Of a stretch of DNA of 15,395 nucleotides, positions 1 to 9,600 are shown piece by piece. The notes under the pieces are model-generated. The model was not told where the DNA came from, did no database searches, and saw only the letters and a list, made by a program, of their open reading frames with translations. Every line of letters begins with the position of its first letter. Position 1 is the first letter of the stretch. This DNA is from Alistipes sp. (GTDB lineage Bacteria; Bacteroidota; Bacteroidia; Bacteroidales; Rikenellaceae), in NCBI GenBank assembly GCA_017384185.1, contig JAFNUH010000407.1, forward strand, positions 1 through 15,395, read 5' to 3'. A program made the position numbers and the translations under genes.

Positions 1-2451
1 CCATTGGCGTATGTCGATTATTTCCGTGCAAATAGCTGGTACACAGCTCCTGGCAACGATGCTCCCTCGAAGGGTTCGAGCTTCATTCAGACAAAGGTCT
101 CAAGCTCTATTGCGCACCTCTATAATCGACCTCGTACGTGGCTCGAAGCGTTCCATAGTATGGGTTGGGGCAGCTCGGGCGAATGGCTAACGCAGCAGAT
201 TGACCACCACTTTATGGCGGGCGGTAACTTGGTTTGTATGCACGGCTTGTACTACTCTACGCACGGTGGTTGGTGGGAGTGGGCACCGCCCTGTTTCCAC
301 TTCCGTATGCCCTATTGGAACCATATGAAGGGGTGGCTGGAGTACACCGAGCGAATGAGCTATCTGCTGAGTCAAGGCGACCACGTTTGCGATATTGCGT
401 TGATGTATCCTACGGAGTCTATGCAGGCATATCCCGATGCTAAGCCCGATGGGGTGTTTGCTACGGCACAGCGTTTGAGTGATGCTGGTTTGGATTATGA
501 CTTTATTGATTTCCGCTCTCTGCGTGATGCCGAGGTAAAGGATGGTAGGCTATGCGTCGGCAACGAGAGTTATCGTGTGATGGTTATCTCCGATATGCGT
601 GCTATGCACTATACTTCACTCGAAAAACTGCGAGACTTCTATCGTGCTGGAGGTATTGTTTTGGCTACGGGCGCTTTGCCCGAGGCGAGCAGTCGCCGTG
701 GTGAGGACGATAAGGAGGTAAAGGCTATCCTAAGCGAAATATTTGGCGTTACGGCTGCCTCAGCCAACGCTACCAAGCAGACAAACAAGGCTAAGGGCGT
801 AGGATTATACGTTGCGGATGGTGCTGTTGAAAAGGTTGTGCCACAGCTTATTCTGCCCGACTTTGTTCCCAACGAGAAGGGCGGCAAGGTGCTGCATCGT
901 CGCATCGGGGAGCGTGATGTATATATGGTGATGAACGTCGAGAAGGGCTCGGAGTGCTTCTTCCGTTCAACGGGACGTGTTGAGTTGTGGGACGCTACGG
1001 ATGGTAGTGTGAAGGAGTTGCCCGTTCTGCGTCAGACAAAGCAGGGTACGTGGATTCGTATGGATAAGGAGTACACCAACTCCTACCTTATAGTCTTCTC
1101 TCCGGGTAAGGCGCTCAAAGCAAAGGGTGCAACGGCAGAGATTGAGCAACCCAAGCGGAGTATCGCCGTAGATGGCGAGTGGCGAGTGGAGTTGTTGCCT
1201 ACGCTTGATAATAAGTGGGGTGATTATCGTCTGCCTGCCAGCAATGAGATGATTGGCGCCGAGGCACGAGTATTCGATTACAAGGCGAGAGAGTGGTCTG
1301 AGTGGCGTAAGGATGGTATCTATGGCTATGGTCCTCAGGCGGTGCTGAAGTATGGCACATCGCAGAGCGAGGAGTATGACTTCTCGTGGGAGTATGGTGT
1401 GTGGGATAACCCCGGCTCGCAGGGCTACCACGGCTTGAAGAGTAAGGTTTGCGATGGCTTCTTTATCCTCGATAAGGGTGGCAAGCAAACATTCAGCACA
1501 TATGTTTATGCTCCGAGCGAGGGCGATTATCGCATAGAGCAGATATATACCGTGGCTGACCGAATCCTGCTCGATGGCGCCGAGGCAGGTGCAGACGTCC
1601 ATCTGACTAAGGGTTGGCACTCGCTTGTTGTGGAGTATGAGAATACGGTTGAGAGCAAGGCTGATGTGCGTATTGGCGTTATGCGTGACTTCCGTGGTCG
1701 TGCGGCTGTGGTGCTATTGCCAAAGGATGCTCCTAAGCCAACGAAGCCCTCAATCTACGATGACCGTGTGGCTATGTTGTGGACCTCGTCTGACCACCTT
1801 ATGTTCGACCCGTATAAGGGTGAGCATAAGATTTGGGATTTCCGTTTCGATGCCGTGCCTGGTATGGAGCGTATGGAGTTTGCGGTTTATGGCGAGCTTA
1901 CAGAGGTGGCTGTTGCTGGCAAAAATGCGGAGATAAAAGCCGTAGGCGAGGTTAAGGCGTGTGGCATAAATCGTTACACGGTAACGCTTGCGGAGTGTGC
2001 AGAGCGTTGTGAACAGGTTACATTCTCGGTTGCTACGCAGGAGGGTCGTCAGGGTGCTGCCGCTATTGCCGAACCGGTGAAAATCTCTACGGGTGAGGGT
2101 CTGCTTGCTACGGGCGACTGGTCGCAGGTGGGAGCATTGAAATATTACTCCGGAGGTATGATTTATCGTAAGGGCATCACGCTTGACGATTCGGTGTCTG
2201 CAAAACGAGTTATGCTCGACTTGGGAAGTGTTGTCGCTACCTGCGAGATTAAGGTCAACGGCAAGGCTGCGGGCGTAAGAATGAGTCCTCCGTACAGCGT
2301 AGATATTACTGAGTATCTTCACAAGGGCGAGAACGAGGTTGAGGTGTTGGTTTATAGCACGCTTGCCAACCACTACCAGACGCAACCCACGCCCTATCGT
2401 GGCGAACCGACAGCAGGAATCTTAGGTCCTGTAAGGATAGAAATCTATTAA
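1..2451 (+). CDS. Glycoside hydrolase, GH106/alpha-L-rhamnosidase-like, 5'-truncated
   Basis: The frame is open from the first base and ends at TAA 2449-2451, giving 816 residues; the real start lies outside the window. The first in-frame TTG (position 4) sits mid-protein and is not a start. The N-terminal part carries a run typical of large GH106-like enzymes: TWLEAFHSMGWG near fragment residue 50, then HHFMAGGN, an aromatic-rich stretch with GGWWEW and FRMPYW, and WLEYTERMSYLLSQG followed by CDIALMYPTES. This suits the end of a TIM-barrel catalytic domain and a following Rossmann-like segment (about residues 125-235). The last 120 residues look like a GH2-type sugar-binding jelly roll (IKVNGKAAG, PPYSVDITEYL, GENEVEVLVY). 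Known members hydrolyse alpha-L-rhamnosides outside the cytoplasm, but the true substrate cannot be read here and a related unnamed GH family is possible. Any signal peptide and the N-terminal domain are missing. Confidence 0.7.
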   Translation, partial: PLAYVDYFRANSWYTAPGNDAPSKGSSFIQTKVSSSIAHLYNRPRTWLEAFHSMGWGSSGEWLTQQIDHHFMAGGNLVCMHGLYYSTHGGWWEWAPPCFHFRMPYWNHMKGWLEYTERMSYLLSQGDHVCDIALMYPTESMQAYPDAKPDGVFATAQRLSDAGLDYDFIDFRSLRDAEVKDGRLCVGNESYRVMVISDMRAMHYTSLEKLRDFYRAGGIVLATGALPEASSRRGEDDKEVKAILSEIFGVTAASANATKQTNKAKGVGLYVADGAVEKVVPQLILPDFVPNEKGGKVLHRRIGERDVYMVMNVEKGSECFFRSTGRVELWDATDGSVKELPVLRQTKQGTWIRMDKEYTNSYLIVFSPGKALKAKGATAEIEQPKRSIAVDGEWRVELLPTLDNKWGDYRLPASNEMIGAEARVFDYKAREWSEWRKDGIYGYGPQAVLKYGTSQSEEYDFSWEYGVWDNPGSQGYHGLKSKVCDGFFILDKGGKQTFSTYVYAPSEGDYRIEQIYTVADRILLDGAEAGADVHLTKGWHSLVVEYENTVESKADVRIGVMRDFRGRAAVVLLPKDAPKPTKPSIYDDRVAMLWTSSDHLMFDPYKGEHKIWDFRFDAVPGMERMEFAVYGELTEVAVAGKNAEIKAVGEVKACGINRYTVTLAECAERCEQVTFSVATQEGRQGAAAIAEPVKISTGEGLLATGDWSQVGALKYYSGGMIYRKGITLDDSVSAKRVMLDLGSVVATCEIKVNGKAAGVRMSPPYSVDITEYLHKGENEVEVLVYSTLANHYQTQPTPYRGEPTAGILGPVRIEIY

Positions 2452-2457
2452 TAAATA

Positions 2458-2497
2458 TAAGAGGGTGTCTAACTAAAGTTAAGTTAGCACCCTCTTA
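2458..2497. terminator. Bidirectional intrinsic terminator between converging genes
   Basis: TAAGAGGGTG (2458-2467) pairs perfectly with CACCCTCTTA (2488-2497). A second stem, CTAACT (2469-2474) with AGTTAG (2482-2487), continues inside after one bulged T. The stem is flanked by A/T on both sides, so it can act on both strands. It lies 6 nt after the glycoside hydrolase stop, and its right end contains the TAA stop (minus strand) of the aminotransferase-like gene. Confidence 0.85.
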
Positions 2498-3256
2498 TTT
2501 GTTAAACTCCTTGGCTATTCTCTCTGCCAATATCGCCATATATGGCTTGCCGTTGATATGCTCTACGGCAGATATACCTTGCCAACTCATAATCAGCACC
2601 TCATCTGCCGAGGCTAAATCTGCCTGATGTAGAGTATCGTACCTTAGTTCATACCCTGCACGGCGTGTTGCTCGCTCCAAAATCTCACGCTCAACGGATA
2701 GTATCGTTGTGGCAGGGAGAATCACTGTCTTGCCTCGAACTATGGCTACGGGGTGCGACGAGTCGCTACGAATCACATTGTCACCGTCAACCATTATTGC
2801 CGTATGATAACCCCTCGCCTGTGCTATCGCCTCTGCCATCTGGTAGGTTGCTACCGCTGCCGATGTGGGGTAGGCTTCGAGAGGTGGATTTATACGCAGA
2901 CATATCGCCTCGGGGCGCAGGCTACGCATAACATATCCGCTATAAATCGAAGGCGTGTCGTACTCGATGGTTGTATCTCCCGTGGCGAAGTGTTTTATTG
3001 TAACCCGCACCGATACCTTACGTGAGATGTGTGCCTGGCTTAGGAGCGTTACGATGCTCTGCTCAATCTCCTTTGCTGTCGGACAGAACGGAGTGGAAAA
3101 GAGCGCCTGAGAGCTTTGATTTAAGATTTTGAGGTGCTGCTCGATGTTGCGAGCAACGTAGTCCAAGGTGTGTATATATTGATATACATACGCCCCCTCG
3201 ACCTCCTGCCACGAAGTCAGCTCCCCATTTAGAATCATATAGCGCTCGACGCCCAT
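2495..3256 (-). CDS. Degenerate aminotransferase class IV (PLP fold-type IV) homologue
   Basis: The 253-residue protein follows the class IV aminotransferase outline (branched-chain, D-amino acid, aminodeoxychorismate lyase): an N-terminal NGEL, GAYVYQYIHTLDY...EQHLKIL (residues 21-45), MAEAIAQARGYHTAIMVDGD (140-159), SSHPVAIVRGKTVILPATTIL (166-186), and ADLASADEVLIMSW (212-225). Key residues look changed. No lysine lies where the PLP Schiff-base lysine is expected (about residue 131; the local sequence is EAYPTSAAVATYQMA). The usual E-x4-N motif reads RSDSSH. The Arg expected in the early R-x-Y motif is absent. It may therefore be a non-catalytic or repurposed relative. Its ATG overlaps the holA stop (TAATG), implying translational coupling; an alternative start is Met7 (3238). 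It is last in the five-gene unit. Confidence 0.72.
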   Translation of the reverse strand: MGVERYMILNGELTSWQEVEGAYVYQYIHTLDYVARNIEQHLKILNQSSQALFSTPFCPTAKEIEQSIVTLLSQAHISRKVSVRVTIKHFATGDTTIEYDTPSIYSGYVMRSLRPEAICLRINPPLEAYPTSAAVATYQMAEAIAQARGYHTAIMVDGDNVIRSDSSHPVAIVRGKTVILPATTILSVEREILERATRRAGYELRYDTLHQADLASADEVLIMSWQGISAVEHINGKPYMAILAERIAKEFNK

Positions 3257-4326
3257 TACTGCATAAATATTTTGAGTAGCAACTCTCTCAGTAGCTCGCC
3301 GTCGTTCATACCGCCCGTGTCGATACCCTTGCTCTTGCCATCATACTCACGCAGTAAGCCTAAAACGTTGAAGACCTTACGATTATTCCAACGCAGAGAT
3401 TGTTGCGACAACTCCTTTACGGCAAACATATTGCTCTTCTTTAGTATTCGCATCAGCTCCATCTCGTTGGGGAATGCTACGCCCTTATGTTTTGATAGCC
3501 AGCGCAGGTAGTTGATGATAAACATATCACGGAATTGGCTATAAAGAGCCATCACCGTAACCAGCAACGGGTTATCCTTTGGGTTGTGTGCAAAGTGGTC
3601 GGCAATCTTCATCGCACGTGCCACATCCTGCATAGCCACGGCGTTGCACAGCTCGAAGTTGTTAAACTCCTTCGAGATACCTACATTCTGCTCGATATGC
3701 GTGTCGGTAATATCCGTAGTGCCGGCGGGTAGTGATACTACTAATTTGTCCAACTCGTTGGAAATCTTCGCAATGTCGCAGCCAAGGTGGTCGGTAAGCA
3801 TCTGTACGGCTTTGGGCGATATGCGCAGACCTTTGCCCGCAATAAATTGCGTCAGCCACGGTCCTATCTCGTAGTCACGGGGACGAATAGACTCAAATAC
3901 CTCTCCTGCCGAGTTACACTGCTTGTAGAATGCAGAGCGCTTATCGACACTCTTCTCCTTGTGGCAAATGATAAGGATTGTCGATGACTGAGGCTTTGCC
4001 GTGTAGTGCGACAACTTCTCGATTTGTCGCAACTGCTGCGCCTCCTTCACAACGATAACCTCGTACGAACCCATCATCGGCATCTGACGACAGAGGTTTA
4101 CAATCTGCCCCGCATCGCTATCCTTTCCATAGACGGTTATCTGGTTGAATGCCTGCTCGGCGGGCGAGAGAATAGTCGATGTTAGTTGGTCGCAGAGTGC
4201 GTCAATGAAGTAACTCTCCTCACCCATAAGCAGATATATGGGGGCAAATTGCCGTGCCGCAATCTGACTACGCAGGCACTCGTAAGAGGCGATGCTATCC
4301 TTGAATTTGAGCGTTGACTTTGCCAT
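3256..4326 (-). CDS. holA: DNA polymerase III subunit delta
   Basis: The 356-residue protein is the delta subunit of the clamp-loader complex, the subunit that opens the beta sliding clamp during chromosome replication; it acts in the cytoplasm. The N-terminal domain begins with the delta hallmark PIYLLMGEESYFID (residues 29-42), followed by QMPMMGSYEVIVVKEAQQL (81-99), a short D/E-rich helical lid, and the domain III collar helices in the C-terminal third, including DNPLLVTVMALYSQFRDM and the ending GELLRELLLKIF. Length is normal for delta (about 330-350). The start ATG follows the tilS stop by 2 nt, and the stop overlaps the next ATG by one base. Like other delta subunits it shows no intact Walker A motif. 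Confidence 0.93.
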   Translation of the reverse strand: MAKSTLKFKDSIASYECLRSQIAARQFAPIYLLMGEESYFIDALCDQLTSTILSPAEQAFNQITVYGKDSDAGQIVNLCRQMPMMGSYEVIVVKEAQQLRQIEKLSHYTAKPQSSTILIICHKEKSVDKRSAFYKQCNSAGEVFESIRPRDYEIGPWLTQFIAGKGLRISPKAVQMLTDHLGCDIAKISNELDKLVVSLPAGTTDITDTHIEQNVGISKEFNNFELCNAVAMQDVARAMKIADHFAHNPKDNPLLVTVMALYSQFRDMFIINYLRWLSKHKGVAFPNEMELMRILKKSNMFAVKELSQQSLRWNNRKVFNVLGLLREYDGKSKGIDTGGMNDGELLRELLLKIFMQ

Positions 4327-4328
4327 CC

Positions 4329-5669
4329 CTAAATAATCTCCTTTGTTATGCGAATTACCCTCTCGGTCTTATCTGTTATGCGGAACTCGTCGCCAATACG
4401 ACGACCTACGAGCCACACAATCTTTCCCTCTGACAGAAGGACAAACTGACGTCCCTTCTCTGCCATCGACACCTTTGCGTCAATCAAAAAGTCGCTCACC
4501 TTCTTGCTTCCCGTCATACCGAATGGCGTGAAGCTATCGCCCTCCATCCAGCGACGGAGCGTAAGCGGATAGGTGAGTTTATCGGCATCTATCAGAGCTA
4601 CGTTGTCTGCCACGTTGTATGTTGTGAGGTTATCTACGTCACATAGTTCGAAGTAGAGGACCGAGTTGCCGCAGTAGGCTCTCTGCTGACCCTCACGAAC
4701 GGTGATAAGGCAGCTATCCTCCTCGCTGATGCTCGTGATTACTATGTTGCCTCGGTCGATGTATGCCACGTTGCTGCGTGAGTAGAATCTCTTGCCAGAG
4801 TTATTCTGTGCCAACGCCTTACAGAGTCCATCTACGATGTCGCCCTTGAAACCAAAACGAGAGCTGAGTATCTCGTAAATCACAAAATCACGTGACTTGG
4901 GGTCGGCAATGCGCTCTACGTGCAGAGTATATATTCCCGACTGCTCGGTCACAGCCTGGGCATAGATGTTATCAATTGCACCCTGGATGAAGTTCTGTGC
5001 CGAGATAAGTCGCTCGATATTCTGGTGCATAATAAATGGAAAACGGGGGCTTATCTCTCGTATGCGGGGAATCAATCCAAGGCGAATCTTGTTGCGCAGA
5101 TATTTCGTCGATTTGTTCGATGAGTCGTCACGATAGGGGATATGCTTCTTCATTGCATATTCGAGAATCTCCTTGCGTGTGGCAAACATCAGCGGACGCA
5201 CGATATGTCCCACCTGCTTGTGAATACCCGTAAGACCACGCAGTCCCGTGCCTCGCAGCAAGTTGATGAAGAAGGTCTCTATCGAGTCGTCTATGTGGTG
5301 CGCAACGGCAACAACCGTGTAGCCGTGCTTCTGGCACAGCTCGGCAAACCACGTATAACGCAGTCGTCGTGCCGCCATCTCCATCGACTCGCCCGTACGC
5401 TCCATCTCGCCTACGGTGTCAAAACGGCGGTTGTGGCACTCGATGCCATACTTGCGGGCACGCTCCTGCACCAATATCTCATCCTCGTCACTCTCCTGAC
5501 CTCGCAGTCCGAAGTTGCAGTGCGCAACGCCCACGTTGTAGCCGCTATTGACGCACAACGACATCAGCACCATCGAATCGACACCTCCCGATACGGTCAA
5601 GAGTATCTTGTCCTGACGAGAGAATAACTCGTGTCGAGTGACGTAATCTTGAAATTTATCTATCAACAT
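4329..5669 (-). CDS. tilS: tRNA(Ile)-lysidine synthase
   Basis: TilS uses ATP and lysine to convert C34 of the CAU-anticodon tRNA-Ile2 to lysidine, changing its codon from AUG to AUA and its identity from Met to Ile. The 446-residue protein has the PP-loop ATP pyrophosphatase motif SGGVDS at residues 27-32, then AHCNFGLRG, the signature AHHIDDSIETFFINLLRGTG (a serine follows DD where Q is more usual), and RDDSSNKSTKYLRNKIR for tRNA contact. The C-terminal TilS domain (about 367-440) is complete, with LRRWMEGDSFTPFGMTGSKK, VSDFLIDAKV and IVWLVGRRIGDEF. Length matches the long form of the family. ATG lies 2 nt after the murB stop. It is essential in most bacteria. Confidence 0.95.
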   Translation of the reverse strand: MLIDKFQDYVTRHELFSRQDKILLTVSGGVDSMVLMSLCVNSGYNVGVAHCNFGLRGQESDEDEILVQERARKYGIECHNRRFDTVGEMERTGESMEMAARRLRYTWFAELCQKHGYTVVAVAHHIDDSIETFFINLLRGTGLRGLTGIHKQVGHIVRPLMFATRKEILEYAMKKHIPYRDDSSNKSTKYLRNKIRLGLIPRIREISPRFPFIMHQNIERLISAQNFIQGAIDNIYAQAVTEQSGIYTLHVERIADPKSRDFVIYEILSSRFGFKGDIVDGLCKALAQNNSGKRFYSRSNVAYIDRGNIVITSISEEDSCLITVREGQQRAYCGNSVLYFELCDVDNLTTYNVADNVALIDADKLTYPLTLRRWMEGDSFTPFGMTGSKKVSDFLIDAKVSMAEKGRQFVLLSEGKIVWLVGRRIGDEFRITDKTERVIRITKEII

Positions 5670-5671
5670 TG

Positions 5672-6685
5672 TTATAAAACGTTAACCTCAGCCTCAATCT
5701 TTACGCCGAACATCTCGGCTACACGCTCCTGCACCTGGTGTGCCAAAGCCATCACCTCGCCACCCGTAGCGCCTCCGTGATTTACCAGCACCAGCGCCTG
5801 ACGGTCGTGGACACCAACGTTACCCGTGCGGTAACCCTTCATTCCAGCCTTGTCGATAAGCCAACCAGCCGCAAGTTTGCGTTTTTCGGGGTCGGCAGCG
5901 GGGTAGAGGGGCATATTCTCGTACTTTGCCATCATAGCCTCAGCAACATCCTTATCGACAATAGGGTTCTTGAAGAAGCTACCTGCATTGCCTAAGACGG
6001 CTGTGTCGGGGAGCTTATGGCGACGTATAGCGCAGACGGCATCACGTATATTGCCGAGTGTAGCACCGCCACGCTCCTCGGTCTCACGAGCCAAGTCTCC
6101 ATAACCGAGATTTGGTTTTGGTGACTTGCTTAATGTGAACTCTACGGATGTAATTATTGCTCGACCACGTAACTCTCGCTTAAAGATACTATCTCGGTAG
6201 GCGAAGTGGCACTCCTCGTTCGTGAGTGAACAATGCTTGCGCTGCGTTACATCATAGTAATGTACTCGGCTGATAACATCCTTTGCCTCAGCACCGTATG
6301 CTCCGATATTCTGCACGGGTGATGCGCCCACGTTGCCAGGGATAAGTGACAGATTCTCTGCGCCCCACAGCTCTCGCTCTACACACCACGCCACAAAGTC
6401 ATCCCACTCAACGGCCGCCTCAACCTCTACGGTGAGTTGCTCGGCATCCTCGCTAAGAACGGTGATGTTACGACCTGCGGGGTGGATGAGCGTGCCGGCA
6501 TAACGTTGCGTGAAGAGGATATTGTTTCCTCCTCCCAATACATACCAATTCTCAGGCTCCTGACCCTCAGCAAATATCTGGTCAAGCTCCTCGGCGTGGT
6601 CAAACTCGATGATACAATCCGCACGCTCCTCAACGTGGAAACTGTTGAGGTTGCGTAGCGGATGGTCAAAATATTTTTTTATCAT
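5672..6685 (-). CDS. murB: UDP-N-acetylmuramate dehydrogenase
   Basis: MurB reduces UDP-GlcNAc-enolpyruvate to UDP-MurNAc with NADPH and FAD, the second committed step of peptidoglycan synthesis, in the cytoplasm. The 337-residue protein (start MIKKYFDHPL) shows YVLGGGNNILF (48-58) and SLIPGNVGASPVQNIGAYG (113-131) for FAD, YRDSIFK (163-169) with the active-site Arg, a type I-like tyrosine in GYGDL, and GNAGSFFKNP (232-241) with the proton-donor serine at 236. It ends IEAEVNVL, with the expected glutamate near 333. Length and motifs fit E. coli-type MurB. The start at 6685 was chosen because it lies one base after the protease stop (TAAAATG) and the family begins just before the conserved NLNSF; a longer frame to 6751 would overlap the protease end by about 65 nt. 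Confidence 0.95.
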   Translation of the reverse strand: MIKKYFDHPLRNLNSFHVEERADCIIEFDHAEELDQIFAEGQEPENWYVLGGGNNILFTQRYAGTLIHPAGRNITVLSEDAEQLTVEVEAAVEWDDFVAWCVERELWGAENLSLIPGNVGASPVQNIGAYGAEAKDVISRVHYYDVTQRKHCSLTNEECHFAYRDSIFKRELRGRAIITSVEFTLSKSPKPNLGYGDLARETEERGGATLGNIRDAVCAIRRHKLPDTAVLGNAGSFFKNPIVDKDVAEAMMAKYENMPLYPAADPEKRKLAAGWLIDKAGMKGYRTGNVGVHDRQALVLVNHGGATGGEVMALAHQVQERVAEMFGVKIEAEVNVL

Positions 6686-6686
6686 T

Positions 6687-9600
6687 TTACTTCTTCTTTG
6701 CGTCAATCTCTGCCAACAGAGCCTTAACGGCTGCCTCAAGCTGCTCGTCACGACCCGTTACTACTACCTCGGGAGAGTTTGCAACCTTTACGTCGGGCTC
6801 CAGCTGGTCGTTCTCAAGATATGTGCCGTCTGCCTTGCGGTAACCTACAACGGGAATACCAAATACGAGCGAGGGGTCCTGCAGACGCTCCCACGATACG
6901 CTGGTCATTGTACCCGGCACGGGCATACCTACAACCTTACCGATACCACGGTGCTTGTAAACCCAGGGCGTGCCGTGTGCGTTAGAGTAGTTAGCCTCGC
7001 AGGTAATCATAATCGAAGCCTTATTCCAACGACGTGAAGGCATATCGCAAGCCTCCTTGCCACGAACAACCTGTGTGAGGTACTTCTCGCCGCTGAACAA
7101 AATCTCAATATCCTCGTGCATACGACCACCACCGTTGAAGCGTGTGTCGATAACGATACCGTCGCAGTGGTTGTACTTACCCAAGATGTCGGCATACATC
7201 GTACGGAAGCTGCCATCAGCCATCGACTCGATGTGAACATAACCCAAGCGACCGCCCGAAAGACGCTCCACGTCGGCTGCACGCTGCTTAATCCAACGCT
7301 TGTAGAGCAGTGAGTTGAGGCGACCCTGCGAGATGGGCGTTACAACCTCATCCCAGCGGCTACCGTCAGCGGGACGATATACAGATACGAGTGTGCGAGT
7401 GCCTGATGCGTGGTTCAACAAGGGGAAGTAATCCTCGCCCTCGGCAATTGCCTTGCCGTTAATCTTCTCGATGATGTCGCCCGCCTTCACCTTTGACGAT
7501 GCCTTATCGAAGGGACCTCCAGCAACAACCTCCTCAATGAGCAGACCATCGCCCTTGCGGTTGAAGTCGTAGATAAGACCGAGGTCGGCAGTCTGGTCGT
7601 CACTCGTTGTTGAGGGGTGAGTGTAGCGACCGCCGGTGTGTGATACGTTCAACTCGCCGAGCCACTCGCTGAGCATCTCTGCGAAGTCGTAGTTGTTGTC
7701 AATGTGGGGCAGGAAGCGAGCGTAGTTGTCACGCATTGCGTCCCAATCCACACCGTGCATATCCTTGTGGTAGAAGCGAGCCTTCTCCTGACGATATACT
7801 CTATCGAACATATACTCACGCTCGGCGGCACGGTCAAGCTCCATATCGCCACGTACGGCAATAGGAGTAGGAGCACCAGAGCCACCCTTGAGCTTCTTCA
7901 TCTGTCCGCCCAAGAGGAACATATTCTCCATCTTCTTATCCCAAGCGAGTGCGCCGCCACCAATAGAACGATGCAGAGCCTTGTTGTCACGCTTGCGGAG
8001 ATTCATCTGCCAAAGGTCATACTTACCCTCGTAAGAGATTATGTAGTAGAGGTTCTCGCCCTTCTTATCCATTGTGAAGCTACTCAACGAGCCAGAGTTA
8101 GGTGTGAGGCGAACGATGCGGTCCTCGATGTTGTCCAACTCGATAACAATATCCTCAACCTTTGCATCTGCCTTCTTCTCATCCTTCTTGTCGGCATCTT
8201 TCTTTGCTGCATCCTTAGCCTTCTTCTCAGCCTCGGTATAGAGCTCATACTCCTCCTTGCTCATCTGTGCAAGCTCGTAAGCCTTGCGGTTGAGGTAGAT
8301 AATCATCACGTCGTTGAGTGAGCCCCACGATGCGTGGCTACGCATACCGTAGCGGTCAGAAGAGAAGAGGATAGCATTTCCGTCTAATACCCACTGAGGC
8401 TCATAGTCGAAGTAACCGGTGTTTGTGAGGTTTGTAACCTTGCCACCCTGTGCGCTTACGATACCTACGTCAGAATAGGGGTCGTGGCGGTTGCCCGTGT
8501 AGCTAAGCGCAAACCACTTGTTGTCGGGTGACCAAGCGAACTCCATAGAGCCATCTGTTGAGTAGTGCTGTGAGCCATCGGTAATCTGGCGTACCTTGCC
8601 TGTCTCGATATTCTTAACCATCAAGCGACAACGACCCTCAACGTATGCCAGCTCCTTACCATCGGGTGAGAACTGAGGCATCGTGCGGTCAATCTTATCA
8701 TCCTTGAACAAAGGCTTCTCCTCAATGATTGTAGCGTTGGGGAAGTTGAGATCCTCGTCACGTGAGATCTTAGCGATGTATATATTCCAGTAGCCGTTAC
8801 GCTCCGAAGCGTATGCCAAGGTGCGGTTGTCTGCGCCCCACGAGGGTGATGACTCCGACTCGGCAGTCTTTGTAATCTGCTTTGTTGTGGGGTAGTCAAC
8901 AGCCGTAACGAAAACCTCACCACGTGATACGAAGGCAATCTGCTTGCCATCGGGCGATACGGTACCACGGCTGCCTCCGCTTACGCTGAGGCGTGATGTG
9001 ATATTGGGATCCTCGTCAGAGGTGATAGTTACCGAGAGTTTCTTGGGTGATGAACCATCCAATGTGTAAATCTCACCGTTGTATCCGAAACACAATGTGC
9101 CGTTGTCAGCCATTGAGAGGAAACGTACGGGGTGAGTCTTGAAGCGTGTCACCTGCTTTGCTGCCGCAGAGTTGTCGGCAGGCATCGTCCATACGTTGAA
9201 TGTGCCACTGCGCTCGCTGAGGAAGTAGATGCTCTTGTCGCCATCGGCGTAGATGGGGTTGCGGTCCTCGCCAGCCCAATCGGTAAGCTGAGTGTGCTTG
9301 CCCGATGCTGCATCGTAGTGCCAAATATCACGTGTGATAGATGATGTGTGGTGCTTGCGGAAGTCATCCTCGCCACCCTTGCGGTCCTGATAGAGGAACT
9401 GCTTGCCATCACGATTAAAGTTGATGTACTGAGCGGGTGTAGCCAAAACACGCTCGGGACGACCACCATCCACATTTACGGCGTACAACTCGCCCATATA
9501 GCTCTTGGGGAAGAGTACGTTCGATGCGGGGTCGGCGATGGTTGCGCCATAGTAAATCTTCTTACCGTCGTTAGAGAATGCGTATGGCTCCTCCTTTGTC

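Noticed and set aside
967..2385. Two long antisense open frames (967-1620 and 1750-2385, minus) inside the glycoside hydrolase gene
   Set aside because: They mirror the codon pattern of the plus-strand gene, have no recognisable domains, and no promoter or operon context.
5142..5627. Plus-strand 161-codon open frame opposite tilS
   Set aside because: The minus frame encodes the conserved TilS catalytic core over exactly this stretch; the plus frame has no domain signal.
6686..6751. N-terminal extension of murB by 22 codons
   Set aside because: It overlaps the end of the protease gene and adds residues not seen in MurB; the ATG at 6685 is one base after the protease stop and fits the family start.
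7704..8321. Plus-strand 205-codon open frame opposite the tricorn protease gene
   Set aside because: It is leucine/histidine-rich shadow sequence of the lysine-rich linker and propeller region, with no conserved motif.
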